NCBI RefSeq assembly: GCF_014489635.1
Contig: NZ_CP060828.1
Location: 9,226,001-9,290,000 of the forward strand
DNA from: Streptomyces roseirectus
GTDB lineage: Bacteria; Actinomycetota; Actinomycetes; Streptomycetales; Streptomycetaceae
Length of the DNA: 64,000 bases
Reading direction: 5' to 3'
The position numbers and the translations under genes are program-made. Positions 57,779 through 64,000 of this stretch are shown in pieces. Every line of letters begins with the position of its first letter. Position 1 is the stretch's first letter. The notes beneath the pieces were generated by a model. It made no database searches and was not told where the DNA came from. It saw only the letters and a program-made list of their open reading frames with translations.

Positions 57779-58534
57779 TCATGAGGTCTGGGTACTGGTC
57801 AACGCGTCGACCAGCTGGGTGAACTCGGCACGCTGCCGGGCGGTCAGCGTGGCGTAGAGCGGCACCTGCAGCTCGTCGGTGAGCCGCTCGGCGCGCTGCC
57901 ATCGGGGGATCAGGGCCGCGGCGGCCGGGCGCGGCTCGCGCCAGCCGTAGTGGATCGCCTGCTCGACGCCGAGGTTGACGACCATCGCCTCCCGGGCGCT
58001 CAGCCCGGACAGCCGTACCGCCGCGAGATGACAGGCGCCGCGGTGTTCCCGCAGAACGTGGATGCGCTGCATGGCCGCGCCGACCGGGTCGTCGGCGGGT
58101 ACGGGCTGCGCGCGCCAGCCGGCGAACAGGGGCAGTGAGTCGGCGTCGGCGGTGTCGATCAGCCGCTGTGCCAGGCTGTTGAAGTGCTCGACATCGACAT
58201 CGGCGGGGATGTGGGCGCGCCCCCACGTCCGGACGGCCTGCGCGTAACAGGCGGCGGCCTCCTCCGCCGGCATCACGGGCCGGCCGGCCCGCCAGCCGGT
58301 GGCGACGAGATCGGGGCCGAGGAAGCCCTGTACCGCTTGGACCACAGCGGCTGGTGCCTCGCCGAGCACCCCGAACCGGCCGCGGCAGTAGAAGCCGCGC
58401 CCGGGGGCGAACCCGGCGCGCAGGCCGATGGCGGCGGTCGCGTCGTCGGACATGAACTCGTCGCCGAAGTCGTGGACCGGCCTGGCCACGGCGGCGATGC
58501 AGTCGAAGATCTCCATGCGCAGAAGGTCGCCCAC
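57779..58534 (-). CDS. SCO6745-like conserved protein
   Basis: A 251-residue protein of the actinomycete SCO6745 type: VARPVHDFGDEFMSDDATAA, GFYCRGRFGVLGEAPAAVVQ, AQRLIDTADADSLPLFAGW, LREHRGACHLAAVRLSGLSA. These proteins are helical, of unknown function, and probably adopt a fold related to small-molecule binding or salinosporamide SalK-like proteins. GTG 58534 or ATG 58516 could be the start; neither has a clear ribosome site. It is divergent from the LysR gene with 61 bases between. Confidence 0.75.
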   Translation of the reverse strand: MGDLLRMEIFDCIAAVARPVHDFGDEFMSDDATAAIGLRAGFAPGRGFYCRGRFGVLGEAPAAVVQAVQGFLGPDLVATGWRAGRPVMPAEEAAACYAQAVRTWGRAHIPADVDVEHFNSLAQRLIDTADADSLPLFAGWRAQPVPADDPVGAAMQRIHVLREHRGACHLAAVRLSGLSAREAMVVNLGVEQAIHYGWREPRPAAAALIPRWQRAERLTDELQVPLYATLTARQRAEFTQLVDALTSTQTS

Positions 58535-58595
58535 TTCGACTCAGCAGGTTAAGGGGATGATTTCTGATGGAACCCTTTAGGTAATCTATCGAGTC

Positions 58596-59513
58596 ATGCT
58601 GGATATCCGCCGTCTGCACATGCTGAAGACCGTCGCCGCCCGCGGCTCCATCACCGCCGCCGCCCAGTCCCTGGCGTTGTCCGCCGGTGCCGTGTCCCAG
58701 CAGCTGGCCGCACTGAGACACGACGTCGGGGTTGATCTTCTGCGTCCCGACGGGCGAACCGTCGCGCTCACGGAGGCCGGCCGTGTCCTCCTCGAACACG
58801 CCGACCGGATCCTCGCCGCCATGGAGGAGGCCGAGTGCGCCGTCGCGGCGGTCAAGGGCACGGTCGGCGCCACCGCCACGCTCGCCGCGCTGCCGTCGAC
58901 CGTCGCCCGGATCGTGGCCCCCGCGCTGACCGCGCTGGGCACGGACCATCCGCAGCTCGCCGTGACCTGTCTCGTCACCGATCAGGCACAACTGCGCGAA
59001 CTCACACTCGGCACCGTCGACGTGGTGCTGGGGCAGCGCTACCACCACGTGCCGGAGACCATGCCCAAGGGCATCGCGGTCTCGCCGCTGCTCGACGACC
59101 CGCTGCTCGTCGTCACCGCCGCCGACGGATCCGACGAACGGTCCTTCGGCCTGCGCGAACTGGCCACGCACCACCTCGTCGTGCCGCCGGCGACCACGGA
59201 CTGCGGACAGGCCATCCTGCACGCCTGCCGGCAGGCCGGCTTCACCCCCACGACGCGCTACGTCACCGCCGACATCGCCGCCCAGCTCGCCCTCGCCCGG
59301 TCCGGCCTCGCCACCGCGCTCGTCCCCCGGACGGCCATCGACCCGGCCACACCCGGAATCAGCGCGGCTCCCATCGAGGACCACCCGATCCAACGCCTCC
59401 TGTTCGCCGCGACCCGCCGCACCGAAACGACCAACCCGACGACCGCGGCCGTCATCGCGGCGCTCGGCACAGCAGCACGGCAGGACCACACCACCTACCT
59501 CCCGCCAGCCTGA
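58596..59513 (+). CDS. LysR-family transcriptional regulator
   Basis: A 305-residue LysR regulator. The N-terminal winged helix reads LHMLKTVAARGSITAAAQSL, then SAGAVSQQLAALRHDVGVDL. The C-terminal half is a periplasmic-binding-like effector domain. It is transcribed divergently from the SCO6745-like gene with a 61-base spacer containing TTTAGGTAATCTATCGAG, the usual geometry for LysR control of the neighbour. Confidence 0.92.
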   Translation: MLDIRRLHMLKTVAARGSITAAAQSLALSAGAVSQQLAALRHDVGVDLLRPDGRTVALTEAGRVLLEHADRILAAMEEAECAVAAVKGTVGATATLAALPSTVARIVAPALTALGTDHPQLAVTCLVTDQAQLRELTLGTVDVVLGQRYHHVPETMPKGIAVSPLLDDPLLVVTAADGSDERSFGLRELATHHLVVPPATTDCGQAILHACRQAGFTPTTRYVTADIAAQLALARSGLATALVPRTAIDPATPGISAAPIEDHPIQRLLFAATRRTETTNPTTAAVIAALGTAARQDHTTYLPPA

Positions 59514-59530
59514 AAACAGGACCGAGAACA

Positions 59531-59557
59531 GCGGGCGATCAAGGCCACGACGCCCGC
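59531..59557 (+). terminator. Short hairpin after the LysR gene
   Basis: GCGGGCG (59531-59537) pairs with CGCCCGC (59551-59557), 17 bases after the stop. The stem is short and there is no T-run. Confidence 0.4.
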
Positions 59558-60319
59558 CCCACCGCGTCCTTGGCAAGCCGCCCTGATGACCACAGCGCCA
59601 GCGCGGCATCCGCGACGGTGCCGGCCTCGAGCAGAGTCACCCAACAGGCGAGGCGTTCGCCGTATGACGCCCTCCAGCGCTCCAGGCTCTCCCGGCGACG
59701 CGCAAACGGAAGAGCGGCCGGCTGGCAACCTATTTATTTCGGAGCTCGAATTACCGAAGGGGTCGAGGAATGGAGAAACGCCGGGGAGTGGGTTCTTCGG
59801 TACCTCTCAAGGTTATCCGCTCCAGGACGGTCCCGTTTTTGTCACCTGCTCGGTTTCCGGTCTCACTTCCCTTCAGGGTTCCGATCCCGCGACCTCCTAG
59901 AGAGGTAGTCGTCCGGTGCAGCCTTGTCGCAGGTGAGGGGTGTTTGGGTGGCCTCGTCGGGGACGCAACTAAATCCCCGGTGGGGGACTGAGTAGACGTG
60001 TGGTGGGGCGTGGGACCCTGAGGCCGGCTGGTGGCCGGGGCGACGCAGGGTATCTATTCAATTTCAATTTACCCTCTGAGGATTGAATTCAACGACCTCC
60101 CTATTCTTCGCTCTGGCCGGCCGGGTGGATTTGATTCGTTCGGGGCTGACCGATTCCGTGATTCCCGGACGGCAAAGTTTCGTCATTCGGGCGCGCTGAA
60201 TTTCTCTGGTCAAAACGCTGGAAATGTCGAATCCCGCTTGCATTGCGCTGAAATGGCGAGACAATTGAATTACCGGCGCAATTCGAAATGGTGGGCGCCT
60301 CGAATGATCGGAGACGATC
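59558..60319. other. About 760 bases without a gene, partly less GC-rich
   Basis: No supported gene. The right third (about 60040-60310) is clearly less GC-rich than the rest of the window. It repeats short AATTGAATT/GAATTC-type words and GCGCTGAAAT/GCGCTGAATT variants, features seen in mobile-element control or replication regions. No tRNA gene, integrase or direct repeat could be identified, so the boundary of any element is not proven. Confidence 0.4.
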
Positions 60320-61117
60320 GTGAACAAGCAGCCGACGGAGAGTGGGAACCCTGGAATTCGGCGGACCGGACCGGTCACGGCTGAAGACCTGAAACACGTA
60401 TCGGAAGACGACTTCGCCGACTTACAGAGGATGGCGCGCGGCTACTGCCGGACCGTCGACGCCACCCGCTCCCGCAAGCGGATGGACGGCAGCGCGACCG
60501 CCGCACGGGGCGGACGTGCCCTGTACGGCACCGACGACGTGAGCGACGACGTCACGCAGGAAGCGGTGCTGATCTTCGCGAAGCGACTGCGCGAGATCAT
60601 CGAGACCTGCGAGGTCGCGGCGGTATGGGTCGCCACTCGCGAGCCGTGCGCATGGCAGTACGTCCGCCGGGACGGCGAAACGACCGTCGTCACCCGGAAG
60701 AAGATCCAGTACTGGGCGGTGCGGGACGCTGCCGCCCGCAACGGGTACCGGATCGATGGGAAACCCGACGCCGCACAGGGAAATCGGATCCCGCACGCCG
60801 AAAAACTCTCAACGCTCGCAGCGGCTCCGTACTTCTCCGGACTCAGCCAAGAGATCTTCGATTCCGTATGGGGCGACGGAAGTGAGTATCCGACCCTCAG
60901 CGTGCTGCTTGCCCACGCGAACGAGGCGGACAACATCGGACGGGCGAGGATCATGGGAGAGGCGGCGCAAGAACTCTACGGCGGCCCCCTCAACTCGTCG
61001 TCCAAAGTGCAGCGTCTTCGTGACGTGGCACGGAAGGAATGGCGTGCGCTGTCCGCTGACCTTGACGCCGCGAGGGATGAGTTGATCTACCGCAGCATGC
61101 AACAGAAAGGAGAATAG
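60320..61117 (+). CDS. Hypothetical protein with sigma-like helix, mobile-element type
   Basis: A 265-residue soluble protein. One segment (DDVSDDVTQEAVLIFAKRLR) resembles the region 2 helix of ECF sigma factors, but no region 4 is visible. The C-terminus is helical and charged (LNSSSKVQRLRDVARKEWRA). The GTG has GGAGACGATC upstream. Codon 35 is TTA. Together with the following small genes it looks like the cargo or control end of an integrated actinomycete element. I do not recognise the family. Confidence 0.6.
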   Translation: MNKQPTESGNPGIRRTGPVTAEDLKHVSEDDFADLQRMARGYCRTVDATRSRKRMDGSATAARGGRALYGTDDVSDDVTQEAVLIFAKRLREIIETCEVAAVWVATREPCAWQYVRRDGETTVVTRKKIQYWAVRDAAARNGYRIDGKPDAAQGNRIPHAEKLSTLAAAPYFSGLSQEIFDSVWGDGSEYPTLSVLLAHANEADNIGRARIMGEAAQELYGGPLNSSSKVQRLRDVARKEWRALSADLDAARDELIYRSMQQKGE

Positions 61118-61133
61118 GAGCGGCGCTTTTTTC

Positions 61134-61161
61134 GGGCCCCGACCGGTCAAGGTCGGGGCCC
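61134..61161 (+). terminator. Strong hairpin after 61117
   Basis: GGGCCCCGACC (61134-61144) pairs perfectly with GGTCGGGGCCC (61151-61161) with a 6-base loop, 16 bases after the stop codon. A T-run (61128-61132) precedes it, so on the minus strand it would also resemble an intrinsic terminator. Confidence 0.75.
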
Positions 61162-61376
61162 CAAGCTGCCTCCTCGTCAGTCGGAAAGCGCTGGGAAATC
61201 TTCACTTAAAACGATGGAGATCGGTATTCCAGGGCCATCAGGATGCGTATTTATGTGAGAGCGCATAACGGTTCGAACGATCCGGTTGAACGCCACCTCA
61301 GCGCGCGTCTCGTACGCACGTTGATCGGGGTGCTCATGCCGGAGCACTCCATGCCCTGACCTTTTGGAGAGGGACC

Positions 61377-61784
61377 ATGGAAGCCGAAAGCGCGATCAAG
61401 CTGGTCAATGATCTGGTCTACAAGCCCGGTTGGAGTTTTATCGCCAGGGATCACACGAACCGTTTCGAGGGTGCGATCACGATGCGGGTCGAGTACCCGG
61501 CGCGAAGCAGCAACCGGGACCGGGCAGTGTTCGGATACCCGGAAGAGATCGTCAACCGCGTCTCCTTCCCGTTGGTGGTCAAGGACTGCAACGACGAGGA
61601 CCTGTACGCGGAGATCCTTCAGGTGATCATGTCGATCGAGGAGCACGAAGCACGTGAGTTCCTGCGGGTGGAGCCGACCCAGTGGGCGCCGTTCCACCCG
61701 CACCGGGTGAAGGGGATGCGCCGGTGGGCGGCGCGCACGGGCAGGAGCGACCTGCAAGCCGATCTTCAGTTCGGCCTGGCGTGA
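61377..61784 (+). CDS. Hypothetical protein, mobile-element type
   Basis: A 135-residue protein with no recognised motif (AIKLVNDLVYKPGWSFIARD, GAITMRVEYPARSSNRD, LVVKDCNDEDLYAEILQVIM, HEAREFLRVEPTQWAPFHPH). GGAGAGG precedes the ATG. Its stop overlaps the start of a small membrane peptide gene. Such proteins occur in Streptomyces integrative elements and phages. Confidence 0.7.
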   Translation: MEAESAIKLVNDLVYKPGWSFIARDHTNRFEGAITMRVEYPARSSNRDRAVFGYPEEIVNRVSFPLVVKDCNDEDLYAEILQVIMSIEEHEAREFLRVEPTQWAPFHPHRVKGMRRWAARTGRSDLQADLQFGLA

Positions 61785-61870
61785 TGTCCGGCCGCATGCG
61801 CTACCTGATCGGCTGGTGCGCCCTGTCCCTGTGCGTGTTGGGGCAGGTCGTTGTCTTTACCCGCTGGTGA
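61784..61870 (+). CDS. Small membrane peptide
   Basis: A 28-residue frame MSGRMRYLIGWCALSLCVLG followed by QVVVFTRW forms one membrane helix. The ATG overlaps the stop of the previous gene by one base, which suggests translational coupling. Basic residues precede the helix. Size alone limits certainty. Confidence 0.5.
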   Translation: MSGRMRYLIGWCALSLCVLGQVVVFTRW

Positions 61871-61896
61871 GCGGGTCTGCGGCGTGGCATGGGTGC

Positions 61897-61921
61897 GGCA
61901 CCCCCGTGCGTCGGGGGTGCC
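61897..61921 (+). terminator. Hairpin after the small membrane peptide gene
   Basis: GGCACCCCCG (61897-61906) pairs with CGGGGGTGCC (61912-61921) around a 5-base loop. Confidence 0.65.
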
Positions 61922-61961
61922 GTCGCCCGTCCGCAACAGGCACATGATCGAGGAGAAGATC

Positions 61962-62036
61962 ATGCAGCTCATCCACGACGGCAACGCCGAACGGAGCCCC
62001 GTGCTCGCCATGCTCGGGGTGCACGCCGGGGCGTGA
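61962..62036 (+). CDS. Possible 24-residue peptide gene between two hairpins
   Basis: ATG 61962 has GAGGAG seven bases upstream and encodes MQLIHDGNAERSPVLAMLGV followed by HAGA. It is too short for homology reasoning. Support comes from the strong ribosome site and from being bracketed by hairpins like its neighbours. Confidence 0.4.
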   Translation: MQLIHDGNAERSPVLAMLGVHAGA

Positions 62037-62049
62037 CTGTCCGGCCACG

Positions 62050-62081
62050 AGGGGCGCGCGTCCATGCCGGGACGTGCGCCC
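62050..62081 (+). terminator. Hairpin after the 24-residue peptide frame
   Basis: GGGGCGCGCGTCC (62051-62063) pairs with GGACGTGCGCCC (62070-62081) with one wobble. Confidence 0.5.
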
Positions 62082-62154
62082 TTCTGGCCGTGCAGCCCCT
62101 GTACGGCCCCCGCCATGCCGGGCGGGACACCCCCTTTGAGGAGAGGAACGGGCC

Positions 62155-62523
62155 ATGTCCGTTCTGACGACGGCCGCAGTGGCCTTGCTGTACGACGCGC
62201 TGTTCCTGAACGGCGGGTTCACGATCATGTCCCGCCTGGACGGCAGCACGTACACCCCCACCGACGGCTACGCGGTGAGCGTCACGCCGAACCAGCACAC
62301 GATGCCCGCCGACGCACCGTTCGATGTGTTCGCCGACCTCGTCCGCGAGGTCACGGACGCGTACGGGGACATGAACGCTCTGGGCGGCTGGATGTCCGAC
62401 GGCGTGATCTACCTCGACCCCGTCGAGGTGATCAGCGATCAGCAGAGTGCCGTCGACGCCGGATTACAGCGCCAGCAGCGGGCGATCTTCGACCTGGGAA
62501 CCGGTACGGAGATCACCCTGTAG
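62155..62523 (+). CDS. Hypothetical protein, mobile-element type
   Basis: A 122-residue protein (YDALFLNGGFTIMSRLDGST, YAVSVTPNQHTMPADAPFDV, VIYLDPVEVISDQQSAVDAG). The ATG is preceded by GAGGAGAGG. No motif is known; the overall beta/alpha pattern and the context suggest an element-borne accessory protein. Codon 104 is TTA. Confidence 0.7.
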   Translation: MSVLTTAAVALLYDALFLNGGFTIMSRLDGSTYTPTDGYAVSVTPNQHTMPADAPFDVFADLVREVTDAYGDMNALGGWMSDGVIYLDPVEVISDQQSAVDAGLQRQQRAIFDLGTGTEITL

Positions 62524-62652
62524 AAGCGGCACGGGCGACAGCCCTTGAGGCTTGTCCGCCGTGGCCGCACGAGGGGCCATCGGCAACGACGTGTGCCCCT
62601 GCCTTGTGAATGAGGGCCCTGGAAAGGGAGCCTGCGGGGATGCCGCCCCGCC

Positions 62653-62674
62653 GCACCCCGGAACTGCGGGGTGC
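62653..62674 (+). terminator. Hairpin upstream of 62728
   Basis: GCACCCCG (62653-62660) pairs with CGGGGTGC (62667-62674) around a 6-base loop, between two small genes. Confidence 0.45.
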
Positions 62675-62727
62675 ACGGCGCCTTGAGGGCCCTCACCGTC
62701 CCGTTCTTTGTGGAGAGGAACCGGACT

Positions 62728-63285
62728 GTGCCCAAGCTTGCCACGCAGTCATGGGCGGTGCGAAGGGCGTTGGCGTCCCGCCAGCCGTTCCGCACCCACG
62801 GCGCGCTCAGCGCGACCGCCGAACGTACCTACTGTGTCGGGTGGCTTCCCGAGACGTGGGCCGACCGGTACCGGTCGGACGCCGACGCCGGACGCATCAT
62901 CTACCAGGTGTTCAGCTACAGCACCCCGATCGCGTGGGTGCTCGACGACGGCACGGTCGTCGTCCCGCACGTGCGGTACTCGATCACCACCAGCGGCCAT
63001 CAAGGGCTGTTGTACGCGCTGGATTCGGAGCCCGGCAGTTTCCCGCAGGACGGTCCGGACGAAGGGCCGTTCGTGCCGACTCAGGCACCGGGAAGCTGGA
63101 ATTGGCTCGTCGGCTCCGGAGCCCGCCCCCGGAATCGGCGGAGGCCGGTCCGGGAGGACTTCACACCGGTCCGGGATGACTTCGCGCCGGTGCGCATGGA
63201 GTACAGCGAGAGCTACAGCGTCCGTCAGGGCTGGGCGACATCGTACGACATCGGCCCCGCGTCCGGCGTGGAACAGGCGGCGTGA
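62728..63285 (+). CDS. DUF8033-like hypothetical protein
   Basis: A 185-residue protein. The part VFSYSTPIAWVLDDGTVVVP, then VRYSITTSGHQGLLYALDSE resembles a small domain found in actinomycete plasmid and phage proteins (DUF8033-like, from memory). The C-terminus holds an imperfect repeat (REDFTPVRDDFAPVR). GTG 62728 has GGAGAGGAA upstream. It lies three bases before the next gene. Confidence 0.65.
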   Translation: MPKLATQSWAVRRALASRQPFRTHGALSATAERTYCVGWLPETWADRYRSDADAGRIIYQVFSYSTPIAWVLDDGTVVVPHVRYSITTSGHQGLLYALDSEPGSFPQDGPDEGPFVPTQAPGSWNWLVGSGARPRNRRRPVREDFTPVRDDFAPVRMEYSESYSVRQGWATSYDIGPASGVEQAA

Positions 63286-63288
63286 GCG

Positions 63289-63687
63289 ATGGAGTTCACG
63301 ATCGAGATCACCCGCCACGTGGTCGGCTACCGCACTCCTGAGGGGTTCACCCGCGAGGGGCGCCCGTGCGGAGGGGAGTGGCTGGACGGCGATTTCCGCA
63401 CGATCGAGCCGCCGTCCACCACCCACGCCGTCTATGACGAGTACGACGCCGAGTGGTGGGACGGTGACGTGGCCGCCTGGGCCGTCGACACGATCAACCC
63501 GACCGGGGCCACACAGCCGAGCCTGTGCTCGGTCGGCGACGCCGTGCCCGAACGTGCCTGGCTCAGCGGCCGGTACGACGACCCCTACGAGGGCGACAAC
63601 CGGGTCACCGAGATGACCGTCCGGCTGACCGGCGACTGGTCCCCGCAACAGCGCGCGGACGTCTTCCACGCGCTGGAAGACGGCTGA
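63289..63687 (+). CDS. Hypothetical acidic protein, mobile-element type
   Basis: A 132-residue acidic, Trp-rich protein (EITRHVVGYRTPEGF, YDEYDAEWWDGDVAAWAVDT, VRLTGDWSPQQRADVFHALE) with no recognised motif. The start follows the DUF8033-like gene by three bases, so both are likely on one transcript. Confidence 0.65.
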   Translation: MEFTIEITRHVVGYRTPEGFTREGRPCGGEWLDGDFRTIEPPSTTHAVYDEYDAEWWDGDVAAWAVDTINPTGATQPSLCSVGDAVPERAWLSGRYDDPYEGDNRVTEMTVRLTGDWSPQQRADVFHALEDG

Positions 63688-63743
63688 ACCTCCTTCCGTA
63701 AAACAGGGCGAACGCGCTGAGGCGCGTCCGCCGTCCGATACGC

Positions 63744-63782
63744 CCGTACCCCCTCAACTCCCCCCACGGAGGGGGTACGGGC
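63744..63782 (+). terminator. Strong 13-bp hairpin after 63687
   Basis: CCCGTACCCCCTC (63744-63756) pairs perfectly with GAGGGGGTACGGG (63770-63782) around a 13-base loop. Confidence 0.7.
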
Positions 63783-63873
63783 CGCCGGGGGCGCCGTCGT
63801 GAACCCGCAGCCATGCTCGGGTGGCGGCGTCCCCGGTCCGTTCCCGCAGTGGGGGAGAGGGGAGCACGATGCC

Positions 63874-64000
63874 GTGGACACAGACAGCACGGCCAGGGTC
63901 CGGGTCGAGATGACGGTGACCGAGGAAGTCACCTACGAGTTCCCGCTCACCGTGGATGTGCCCGCCGAGGTGGCCGACGACGTGGAAGCGCTGACCGAAC
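63874..64000 (+). CDS. Start of a hypothetical gene (cut by right edge)
   Basis: GTG 63874, with GGGGAGAGG upstream, opens TDSTARVRVEMTVTEEVTYE, then FPLTVDVPAEVADDVEALTE, and is cut by the window. An ATG at 63870 in another frame encodes less likely sequence. The visible beta-rich pattern gives no function. Confidence 0.5.
   Translation, partial: MDTDSTARVRVEMTVTEEVTYEFPLTVDVPAEVADDVEALTE

Noticed and set aside
59874..59900. tRNA-like T-arm GGGTTCCGATCCC as an integration site
   Set aside because: It lacks the GGTTCRANTCC consensus, and no acceptor stem or anticodon arm can be folded around it.
1..64000. CRISPR array or rRNA/tRNA genes
   Set aside because: No regularly spaced direct repeats and no recognisable rRNA or tRNA sequence were seen on either strand.

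Overview
The window looks like chromosomal DNA from a Streptomyces species or a close relative. It is very GC-rich and uses many GTG starts. Neighbouring genes often overlap by four bases (GTGA or ATGA). It carries typical actinomycete families: DUF397/XRE pairs, RsbW-like ATPases, the PF04672-type methyltransferases and an FxLD lanthipeptide system. Several genes contain the rare TTA leucine codon, which in Streptomyces implies dependence on the bldA tRNA. All calls come from reading the sequence; no database search was run.

Layout. 0-3 kb: a Tn3-family transposase, cut by the window edge. 3.1-4.25 kb: a graveyard of gene fragments. 4.3-9.8 kb: a minus-strand operon encoding a class V aminotransferase fused to chorismate mutase, a deleted aryl-alcohol dehydrogenase remnant, an aryl-CoA ligase, an HHxxxD acyltransferase and an SDR. 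A divergent isocitrate lyase/PEP mutase-family gene stands opposite; together they resemble an undescribed aromatic-acid pathway. 12.1-14.9 kb: a NUDIX hydrolase and a string of DUF397 genes and remnants ending in a DUF397/XRE pair. 15.2-17.1 kb: a three-gene overlapping set around an anti-sigma-type ATPase. 17.1-20.1 kb: an amino-acid/amine permease and a glutamine-synthetase-like ligase, each with a TTA codon. 20.2-25.3 kb: an overlapping operon of a multi-HTH protein, an HTH-ATPase, a Cys-rich protein and a 2-oxoglutarate dioxygenase, followed by two paralogous zinc metallopeptidases.

25.4-40.1 kb is the centre of interest. A minus-strand group (class IV aminotransferase, HTH-SUMF1 protein, TPR protein) and a decayed ATPase precede an FxLD-type lanthipeptide cluster. 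The cluster holds a methyltransferase, a 60-residue precursor, a strong hairpin, a full LanB dehydratase and a LanC cyclase. It also holds two unusual fusions, SpaB_C-LanC and SpaB_C-methyltransferase, and a helical accessory protein. The LanC domain of the first fusion has lost a zinc ligand.

40.1-45.2 kb: a methyltransferase/DUF397/XRE module and a second, partly deleted copy, plus HxlR regulators (one a tandem two-domain protein) and an ATPase. 45.3-56.4 kb: a tad/Flp pilus locus (lipoprotein, secreted protein, CpaB, a broken TadZ/ParA, TadA, TadB, TadC, Flp, two TadE-like, TadG-like, and a membrane LysM-BTAD regulator). It is interrupted by one opposite-strand gene and ends in an IS5-type remnant. 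57.1-59.5 kb: a left-handed beta-helix protein, an SCO6745-like protein and a LysR regulator. 59.5-64 kb: a long gene-free stretch with a less GC-rich part, then small unknown genes separated by hairpins, resembling the edge of an integrated mobile element.
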